Source: Paraspadella gotoi
Lineage: Eukaryota; Chaetognatha
DNA: 64,000 bases
Assembly (NCBI GenBank): GCA_051294375.1
Contig: CM119267.1
Location: 7,075,205 to 7,139,204, forward strand
Direction of reading: 5' to 3'
The notes under the pieces were generated by a model. It had not been told where the DNA came from, did no database searches, and saw only the letters and a list, made by a program, of their open reading frames with translations. Position numbers and translations under genes: made by a program. Below, piece by piece: positions 56,575-64,000 of this stretch. Every line of letters starts with the position of its first letter. The stretch's first letter is position 1.

Positions 56575-57060
56575 TTATATTGAGAAAACGCTTTTGAATT
56601 AAGCCCGCGCTCTACCTGATTTGAATAGTAAAATCAATACAGTTTCTGTCAATTTTGTTCAAAATTGAAAAAAATGAAGGCTTGACTATGCAGTTTTCAC
56701 CTAAAAAACCAGTTCATTTGATTGCTTTATCAAGCAATTAAGATTGCAAGAATTTTTAATTTTGCTTTTTTTCATCATGTAGAGAAGACAATAAGGTTTC
56801 GGAAACTGTACTGATATGTATGATTTGGTCTTTTTTACTCAAGAGCTCGGAGGTCTTCTTGGAATAGGGAAAAAACGGCCTGACCAGTCCATTTAAATAC
56901 CATTTTTGGGCATGATAAAATGGGAATTTCGATCGCGCTCTACCTCCATTGGCTTCCCAAGACGCCAAGCTTTCGAAATCTGCCCATATTGACATAATTT
57001 GTTTTGGCCTTGACTATGCAGTTTTGAATAGAAGTGAAATATAAAGGAAGCTTGATCGGA
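56575..57060. repeat. Two related segments with GCGCTCTACCT and TTGACTATGCAG
   Basis: cgcgctctacct (56609 and 56935) and cttgactatgcagtttt (56682 and 57008) recur in the same order with the same roughly 75-base spacing. This implies a tandem duplication with a 326-base period that is otherwise strongly diverged. Confidence 0.45.
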
Positions 57061-57353
57061 GCTTCGATTCGAACGATGCGCATCTCTAATAATATATATT
57101 GAAGCCGCCGTTTTCGTATTTTATATATTTGTACATTTTTGTACATATTTTTCTGTTCTGGGGCATGTCTCCTGCTCTAGCATGCCTTTTTCATGCGATT
57201 AAAAACGATGCTTTTCGCGAGAATGCACATTCCAGTTAAGAAAATCCTTTTTTTTTCTATCAGCTATAAAATACTGGGTCGGCGGAAACGCCCTCTTCAA
57301 TATAAATGTATGTATATTAAACTCCTTTGGGCTTCTAATAATTGAGTCCTTAC

Positions 57354-57495
57354 CCGTCTGAGCGAGCTCCATCGAAATCGGACCAGACGAAAAATCCACT
57401 GCGTTTCTTTCCTTGATGGCGGCCTCGTGGAAATTGAGCGGAGCCGGTGTCGTCCCCTTGGTCGTTGACCAATCATCGTCCCAGTGAAGAGACAT
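57354..57495 (-). CDS. Candidate first coding exon of an unidentified gene
   Basis: ATG at 57495 opens a GC-richer frame: MSLHWDDDWSTTKGTTPAPL, then NFHEAAIKERNAVDFSSGPI and SMELAQT, ending at a strong donor (acgg|gtaagg, 57354/57353) after 47 codons plus one base. Codon-like composition stands out from the AT-rich flanks. Past the donor the frame continues only into AT-rich sequence. I do not recognise the peptide and could not find the next exon, so this may be a partial gene, a dead exon or chance. Confidence 0.3.
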
Positions 57496-57974
57496 TTACC
57501 TTTTTTTTTTCACAGTAAAGTGAACTTTAGACGGTAATGGCTTAAGACTTGTGCGTTCGCCTAATCACATCAGAAGTTGTTATGAATGAAAAAAAAAAGA
57601 TAAAAAACTTATTCAAATTTACCGATTGGGTTTAAATAATGTTTGCTAAAATTACATCATATTCGCTTTATCTTTTTTTTATTCTGCAGCCACTTCGAGC
57701 TTCGAAAATTCTAAGAGACTTTTTTTTTTGAGCGGGGGAATATTAAATCTAGGTGGGAAATTTAAGTAAACTCATGAAACTTTATTATCACATCGAGACG
57801 GTCCACTTTGTGTCCACTGTCCAGTGTCCACAATCTTGTAAGATAAGAAAAGCGCCTGTCTTTTGGCCTTTGAGACTATCCTCAGATTTAACTAATTTGC
57901 GTACTCGCATGTTATTTACCGGTTATTTCCTATAATTTCTCAGTTTGACGGAAAGGCGTGTTCGCTAAAACATC
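57496..57974. other. No gene recognised
   Basis: AT-rich unassigned DNA. A short cactgtccagtgtccac repeat lies near 57814. Confidence 0.35.
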
Positions 57975-58215
57975 GTTAGTTTGAAGTCGGGCATTGCATA
58001 AGTTCACCCCGCCTATAGTCACGACACCTTCAGTAGTGACCCCGTGGCTCATTGAGTAAGGCCATCAACCCGGTCCCTAACCTGCGAGAAGCGCGAGGGG
58101 GCATGGAAGACCCTCAAGCCTGGTTCCCAGCCCAAGACCTCTTTCATGCTGCTAGAGGGGCTTAAATAAGTTGCGGATAGAACTCTTCTGACCCACTTTG
58201 AGCCCTATTCACAAG
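57975..58215 (+). repeat. tRNA-derived SINE, family 1, plus copy
   Basis: gtcgggcattgca, gttcaccccgcctatag, an A-box-like gtggctcattgagtaaggcc (58044), ctgcgagaagcg, ctggttcccagcccaagacc and gttgcggatag. Compared with the copy at 63790 it lacks about 33 bases including the B box, so it would be dead for pol III transcription. Confidence 0.6.
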
Positions 58216-58309
58216 TTCACGACCAAACTGCTTGTCTTTCTTCACTAATCTCTCTACATTGTTTGTCCCTTTCCAGTCTCCATGTTTCTTTTTCTTTTCC
58301 ATCTCGCTC

Positions 58310-58487
58310 CCTTCTTCTCTCTCTCACTTCTTCTCTCCTTTTGCTTTTCCTTTTTTCGTCCTTTCTTCTCCTCTCTGCTCTCTCCATCTCTCTCTCTCTT
58401 TCTCTTTCTATCTTTCTCTCTCTCTCTATGAAACAATGAATAAAACATGATTCCCATCAAGACGAAAAACAACAGAGCAAGTTTTTT

Positions 58488-58562
<75 letters not shown>
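58310..58562. repeat. CT-rich stretch and (CT)n tract
   Basis: Irregular ctctc/cttttc words at 58310-58430, then a CT run with two TTT interruptions at 58488-58562. Confidence 0.85.
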
Positions 58563-58566
<4 letters not shown>

Positions 58567-59073
58567 AGCGAAAGCTCGTTTTTCCGAAACCGGAAATAAC
58601 GAAATTCAAAATTTAAAAAAAATCTGTGTTTCACTTAGATATTTTAAAGTAGTAAAATATAAAAATATAAAAAAATATCATCAATAACCCTATAACAGTA
58701 TCGTGGGTTAACCTCCTAGTGTGATCGCCAATTTACTATCACCAACTTTAACAGCAATTTGGAGACGATCGTGCGTCAAACTTAACCCCGGGTCCTATGG
58801 GCCTTTATGGCCGACGTTATTAAATTACCATCGCTGCAGGAATGAACAGACGAATGTAATCGAAGGTTTTATGCACTATAATTATTCCAGTTTTAATCAT
58901 CTGCATCTCCAACGCTGAGCGCTTGTCCGAAACTTGGCGCTTGTGCGAGTTCGATCGACACCTCGTGTTGTTTCTTTCAGCCTCAAGTTTAAACTCGAAA
59001 CAAAAGAATAAAAAAAAAATTGGGGGGACTTTGAATTTTAAGAAACTCATTCGAGAAAAGACCTTTTGTTTTC

Positions 59074-59077
<4 letters not shown>
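58563..59077. other. No gene recognised
   Basis: AT-rich, with a less AT-rich patch at 58700-58990 in which no frame is convincing. Confidence 0.35.

Positions 59078-59162
<85 letters not shown>
59078..59162. repeat. (GA)n tract
   Basis: Uninterrupted GA for about 84 bases. Confidence 0.95.
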
Positions 59163-59165
<3 letters not shown>

Positions 59166-59732
59166 AAGAATAACCAGAAGCAGATTTTATTATTCTCATT
59201 TTCTTTATGGAAGTAGTTTTTTCGTGGACTGCATCGGAGTGCGACGAACGTGGGGTGTCAGGGTGTGACGTTAGTTTCCCTGTTGGGCAGTTGGGTGGTG
59301 GCAGGTGGGTCTATTATAGACCGTGACAAAGGGTTGTTTGGACAACGGAGAAAACATTTTTAGGGTGATAAGAAAGGGTTGTATGGGGAAAAAATGTAAG
59401 TTTGTTAAAGACAGGGTAAAGTAAATTGTCATGGGAAAAAGCGATTGGGAAGAGTCGCCAAGAGTCGAATCGAAATCGGAAAGAAAATTTTAACAAACAG
59501 AAATCGAAATTTGACTAGGTGACGAAAATATTTAAATAGAAAATCTGATTAAATTTTCGTTAAGACATTCGCACGAATCGCTGGCGCCATGTAGAAAATT
59601 CCATTTCAACTTCGTCGCCTCTTTTTCTCACATTCAATCACCCTCTCTTCTTTTTCCGTGACAATTTTTCGTGAATATATGATGAGTGGGTGAAACTGGG
59701 TGATAATTTCGGGGGCCGAGTAGAGGGGAACG
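59163..59732. other. No gene recognised
   Basis: Mixed DNA with G-rich tggtggcagg-type words at 59255-59310. No frame is convincing. Confidence 0.35.
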
Positions 59733-59850
59733 GGATGGATGGATGGATGGATGGATGGATGGATGGATGGATGGTATGGATGGTGATGGATGGATGGATG
59801 GATGGATGGATGGATAAATCGATGGATAGATGGATGGATGGATAGGATAA
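59733..59850. repeat. (ATGG)n array
   Basis: gatggatgg repeats with a few ATA or GTG interruptions. Confidence 0.92.
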
Positions 59851-60004
59851 TTGAGATAATTTCGTTCTAGTAGACGTTGAAAAGTAGAAAATAAGGTGGT
59901 TTCTCGCGATGGGGGGGACTCGGTTTTAGGGGGGGGCAGAAGGGGAAACGTCGGGCCAACAAGTGAAGTGGAAAAAAATCGTTTTGACTATGGATGAAGG
60001 AGAG

Positions 60005-60005
<1 letters not shown>

Positions 60006-60090
<85 letters not shown>
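60006..60090. repeat. (GA)n tract
   Basis: GA with two small interruptions, within the 67-codon frame 59994-60197 whose remainder matches nothing. Confidence 0.9.
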
Positions 60091-60091
<1 letters not shown>

Positions 60092-60725
60092 CCTTGACGG
60101 CCTTTATCTTTACCTAAAACGCTGCGTCATGTTTTATTCAAATGAGATGGTGGGACGGGGTGGTAAGGTGGTCATGTCGCTGGTACAGTCATATTAGGTA
60201 GGTAGAGGGACTTTCAGTAGAGGGGCAGAGGAGGGAAGCTTTCAGGCGGAAACAACGATAGGGAGAGCGACCAGGTGGAGCGAGGAGTGGAGCGCGAAAC
60301 TCGGCTTCAAATGGTTCCGTTCTACGTGCGAAGAGTTTGAAGGTAAGTTGACGAAAAAAAAGAAAAGTCGGGCGAGAGAAGCGAGAGAGAGAGAGAGAGT
60401 CGAGGAAAAGAAAGGAAAGTATCGAAAATAAGAGGAGAAATGGAAGGAAGAAAAAAGAAAAAAAGGGAAAAAAGAAAATAAAAAGTAATCGGAAATGAAA
60501 AGCGGGAAAAGAAAAAAAAAGGAAAAAGCCAGGAGTTTAGGAATTTTTAATTTTTAATTTAATTCGAATCTCAACAGATTTCGGTTTTCCGCTTTTGTTT
60601 TCGATTTAAATTTTATTGTCGTCGTCATTTAATGTTCTTAATTTTGGTTACTAAGTATATTTTCGTTTCGACTTCTTATTCAATCGCTTTTGTCGTAGAT
60701 GACGTCGTCTTTGTCATTTTCGACC
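60091..60725. other. No gene recognised; purine-rich stretch
   Basis: 60350-60535 is strongly purine-rich on the plus strand. 60540-60700 is AT-rich. Confidence 0.35.
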
Positions 60726-60785
60726 TTGTCTACCTTGTCTAGTTTCTACCTTTTCTACCTTGTCTACCTTGTCTATCTTGTCTAT
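60726..60785 (+). repeat. 10-base minisatellite (TTGTCTACCT)
   Basis: About six copies of taccttgtct with small variants. Confidence 0.75.
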
Positions 60786-61009
60786 TTCGCCATCGATTCG
60801 TGAGAAAGAAAAAAAATTTCAATTCGTCAACATCGTCGACGACTTCATTATCATCGCCGTCAACGTTGTCCACCTGATTACATCGCATAATATTCACAGC
60901 GCACTATACAAATTTAAGTATATATATAACATACCAATCACACCAAAAAAAACATAGCAAACGGTAAAGAATCGACAGGTAACAAAGTAATCGATCACCA
61001 GCGACTCGC

Positions 61010-61031
61010 GTTGTTGTCGTCGACGTCACGG

Positions 61032-61063
<32 letters not shown>

Positions 61064-61064
61064 G

Positions 61065-61115
<51 letters not shown>

Positions 61116-61135
61116 CGCCATCGCCGCCGCTCGCG
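61010..61135. repeat. (CGT)n passing into (CCG)n
   Basis: CGT/CAT words (61010-61068) change into about 50 bases of CCG (61069-61115). Open frames here encode poly-Arg, poly-Ala or poly-Thr and are artefacts. Confidence 0.92.
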
Positions 61136-61204
61136 TCGCGTCCTGCGTAAAATATTCAGAGGAAGAAACAAACAAACGCGAAGAAGCAGAAGCGGAAGAA
61201 AAAA

Positions 61205-61365
61205 AATCATTGCTCGTTGGTGCGGACTGTGAGCGCAGGGAGTACAGAAATCCGTGCGGACAGTGAGCACTGAGCAGGGCTCGGTAAGCGCTGAGCATGG
61301 GATACAGTCGGGCAGTGCTCACAGTGATCGCTGCTTGCAATGAGCAATGAGCATTGTGCTCGAAA
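61205..61365. repeat. TGAGCA/TGAGCG word cluster
   Basis: gtgagcgcag, gtgagcactgagcag, gctgagcatgg, tgctcacag and aatgagcaatgagcattg: at least seven TGAGC words on both strands in about 150 bases. Confidence 0.45.
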
Positions 61366-62143
61366 AAAATAGTTATTTTGTTGTTTGTTTTTTTGTTGTT
61401 TTTTTTTGTCATGGCAAGAAAGAATCGAACTTGCCAAAACAAAAGGCTGTGATAAAATGATAAAATAAGTAATTTTTAACCACAATTTAAAAGCCAGACC
61501 GACAGAGGGGCTAACGTAACTTCACTTTGTCGCCGTGACTAACGTGCAAACTGTCTCGCATTTCACGCCTTCGCAGTATTTGAAAACGGAAATTAACTAA
61601 ATCATGGAAGGCATATAACGCTTGATGTAAGGTCAATAAATATCCAAACCGATAAATCATCGAGCAACTTGAAAACCAAGCCGATTACCATTGGACCACG
61701 GACAAGTGACAACGGAACTATGGACATTGGACAAACCATCCACCGCCTCGGAACAGCCAAATGACGACCAGCGACGACTAAATAAATACCGACGGACGGA
61801 CGGACGGACGGACCGACGGACGAGGGACTTCTCGTCGGTGAAGTTAACGGCCTTTCTCGTTTCGGCCGCCGTAGTTAAACCGAGTTTTATCGTTCGGAGG
61901 TCGGGGCATTAGGAGGATTGAATTTTCGGAATCACCGCCGGCGGAATCGGCAACCGTGAGAATGGGAGAAGGCTATAGCGGCGCCGGGCGGAATTTTTTT
62001 TTTCTTTTCCAGCGGCGTCGGTGGAATTCGTTATCGAAGGTTTAATGTCGACGCCGACTGAAGCGACGAAAGAAAAAGGAATCGCATCGCCAGCGGATGG
62101 ATACCGACTTCCGTGATAAGCGCGAGGGTAACCGGGCGGCGGT
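61366..62143. other. Unassigned; (CGGA)n at 61791-61822
   Basis: AT-rich to 61480. GC-moderate sequence with a CGGA tract and a 73-codon frame (61691-61912, no ATG) that I do not recognise. 61910-62110 is CpG-rich. Confidence 0.35.
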
Positions 62144-62177
62144 TATATAAAAGGCCCAACCAGTTGCCTCGCTCAGT
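62144..62177 (+). promoter_or_regulatory. TATA box plus initiator (candidate core promoter)
   Basis: TATATAAAAGG at 62144 lies 31 bases upstream of the A of CTCAGTGG (A at 62175). A TATA box about 30 bases before a TCAGT initiator is the canonical arrangement in arthropods. The region just upstream is CpG-rich. The predicted transcript begins with a repeated tgcttaataa stretch (62189-62222). Confidence 0.5.
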
Positions 62178-62616
62178 GGCGGTATATTGCTTAATAATGC
62201 TTAATAATGCTTAATAATTGCTTATATCTATGCTTAAGCTAACCCATCTTTGAACACGTTGGTCTTTCTTAACGTTGCCTTTTAGACAGCAAGATTAACT
62301 TAAATTCTATTTATTATGAATTTAACAACAACGATTAAAAGAATCTTTATACTATAAATTTAAGCGTTGACGCAAACCATAAATAAATTATTCGACAAAA
62401 AAAAAGAAGAAAAAAATCCATCCAGGTCACATGACGGATTTAAAACTGCCGCCTGCGCCACAAAAACGAGAAATCCCACGCCAAGATTGACGGAAGTCAA
62501 TCGAGGAATCCTCGCACGATCGACTCGGGGAACCTAATTAATCTGATCCACTGCTGCAGAAGTAAAAGACGACGACGACGACGACGATGACGATGACAAC
62601 GAAAACGACGTCGATA

Positions 62617-63151
62617 AATAGACGAGGATTCCACTTTTAATCCATATCATATCAACAGCTTCGCTGACCACCTCAACAACTACATCAGCTACAACAGCAG
62701 CAGCTACTGCGGAAGCCTTCAGCCGACCATACGAATCAGCGTAAGTGCCAGCGGCAGCTGCAGCAACTGTGAGGTTCCACGTTTACTCGTTTTCCGTTCA
62801 CGGAATTCATCCCTTTACCCCTGTCCGTCAATCCTTCCCGACCAAACGAAGTTCATTCCCATAAAAACCCAGGCGAACGACCCGCCCATTACCCAATACC
62901 CACTACCCACAGTGCCCACTACCCAGTCATCCGCAGCCTCTTCACCAGCCCACACCCTATTCCTTTCACCAGCCGATCCCTGGCCCAGCTCGCTCAAGCG
63001 ACGATTGGTCATTCATCACGAGAAATCGAAAATAACCGCGGGTTCGTGCGGCTTTTACGACGACGACGACGACGACGACGACGAAGAAGAAGAAGAAGCC
63101 GAAAATGACGATGACAACGATGACGACGACGACGAAAACGATAGAGATTAA
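62617..63151 (+). other. 178-codon open frame, possible terminal exon, unidentified
   Basis: Open from just after a TAA at 62614 to a stop at 63149-63151. It reads DEDSTFNPYHINSFADHLNN and NCEVPRLLVFRSRNSS, then a Pro/Ser/Thr-rich middle and a final Asp/Glu run (YDDDDDDDDEEEEEAE...) encoded by GAC/GAA repeats. There is no internal ATG near the start. It lies 440 bases downstream of the candidate promoter. A strong donor (gtaagt at 62741) inside argues for a different exon structure, for example an upstream exon in another frame. No family is recognised. Confidence 0.28.
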
Positions 63152-63239
63152 ACAGTTGGTTAGAAAAAAAAATTATTTCATTTTCACCTAAGAAAAAGGA
63201 TAATGATTTTTACGAGGTTTAATGCTGAAACATTTGTGG

Positions 63240-63276
63240 CGGCGACGACGACTATGACGACGATTCAGCGCTTACT

Positions 63277-63308
<32 letters not shown>

Positions 63309-63440
63309 TGCGGCCCTGAAGACCAAAACGAGGCAAAGCAAAACAATCTGCGACCACAACACTGACCATTATGATTCCATCTGTGAAATACATCTGCAAA
63401 GCAATCGTTGCCGGTTCTAACCCGACATTCGAGGTTTGAA
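63240..63440 (-). repeat. B-box-like module with (CGA)n tract
   Basis: (CGA)n at 63278-63308. On the minus strand gtcgggttagaaccggcaac (63409-63428) is a B-box-like phrase, about 100 bases from the tract. Confidence 0.4.
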
Positions 63441-63789
63441 TTAAATTTTGATTAATTAAATCTTTTATACACGGAATAGGGAAATTGAATTTGATCAAGT
63501 AAAAAATTGATATCGAATGCAAACGCAGAATTGGTCAATACTTCCGATGAGGAAAGAGCCGATTCAGTTTTTCGGGCTAGTTCAAAGAGGGATGAGAGAA
63601 TCTCTCGGTCTAATTGTGGGATTGTTCAATGTTTAATCCCACATAATAATCATTGATTTAATTTTAAAATTTAATATTTATCCATACGAAAAACATTTTA
63701 AAGAGTCCTTGAGTCTTGACTCAACGATTCTGAATCTGGATATCGAAGAGAGAAAAGTTTCGTCCAAATCTTTGATTCTGTGGAAAAGG
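63441..63789. other. No gene recognised
   Basis: AT-rich to mixed DNA with no match elsewhere in the window. Confidence 0.35.
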
Positions 63790-63999
63790 CGCTAAGTGGG
63801 CAGAAGATAACTATCCGTAACTTCTATAACCCTCTCAAGCAGACATGGAACGGGTCCTGGGCTTGGAACCGGGCTTTAGGGTTTGCTACGCCAACTAGGC
63901 GGCTTACGGCCGTCTTCACCCTTCCCGCAGGGTAGGTACCGGGTTGGGATTGAACCCGGTAACTCGTGGTCATGAGCTGATGGCTTTACACAATGAGCC
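63790..63999 (-). repeat. tRNA-derived SINE, family 1, best-preserved copy, cut by the window end
   Basis: On the minus strand: tggctcattgtgtaaagcc (A-box-like), catcagctcatgaccacgag, ccgggttcaatcccaaccc (B box with near-perfect T-arm pairing), ctgcgggaagggtgaagacg, gcccggttccaagcccagga and gttacggatag. The tRNA-like head at canonical A-to-B spacing makes a tRNA origin likely. Confidence 0.65.
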
Positions 64000-64000
64000 A

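Noticed and set aside
56756-57146. Minus-strand frames downstream of the 57354-57495 exon candidate as its next exon
   Set aside because: They overlap the duplicated GCGCTCTACCT/TTGACTATGCAG segments and have AT-driven codon use. No phase-compatible acceptor could be supported.

Overview
This is eukaryotic, repeat-dominated DNA with one intron-containing gene and four assembly gaps (N runs at 2160-2348, 16822-17107, 17626-18084, 49012-49036). The gene family (DUF229), a Ty3/gypsy element of CsRn1-like character, Helentron-type non-autonomous elements, several tRNA-derived SINE-like repeats, introns of about 200-630 bases and a TATA plus TCAGT core promoter point to an invertebrate, probably a protostome and perhaps an arthropod. 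I cannot name the species. About thirty GA/CT dinucleotide tracts and many CGT/CGA trinucleotide tracts are a strong signature of this genome, and most long reading frames in the window are only translations of these tracts.

Layout. 1-3834: low-complexity and unassigned DNA, including a cluster of TAACGGTTA motifs, a telomere-like degenerate repeat and a tRNA-like module with a CGT tract. 3835-10208: a complete but decayed Ty3/gypsy retrotransposon on the minus strand, with TGTG...CACA LTRs and a 4-base AATT target duplication. 10251-14239: a diverged Helentron-like (HINE) element directly beside it. 14300-23600: minisatellites (one with a 42-base unit), a hairpin MITE, a 650-base inverted repeat, and a cluster of TAATCC homeodomain-type sites at 23065-23390. 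24032-28372: the only confident gene, an eight-exon plus-strand DUF229 (alkaline-phosphatase/sulfatase-fold) protein of about 688 residues, apparently type II membrane-anchored. All splice phases agree, but two compensating single-base indels interrupt the frame.

28373-45000: dispersed repeats (SINE-like, fold-back and telomere-like families), microsatellites and a few GC-richer islands that could be exons of unidentified genes. 45345-49951: an approximately 900-base segment present twice. The first copy is split by a 2.8-kb HINE and the second preserves the empty site, with a 25-base N gap between them. This is either a tandem duplication or two alleles scaffolded end to end. 50-64 kb: more SINE-like copies, an AT-rich block holding a near-perfect 77-base-arm hairpin, one plausible minus-strand first exon (57354-57495), and a TATA/initiator pair at 62144-62177 upstream of a 178-codon open frame.

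There is no operon-like organisation and no CRISPR array, rRNA gene or intact tRNA gene. Apart from the DUF229 gene, nearly everything recognisable is mobile or tandem-repeat DNA. The repeat family assignments rest on comparisons within this window and on remembered family structure, not on database searches.
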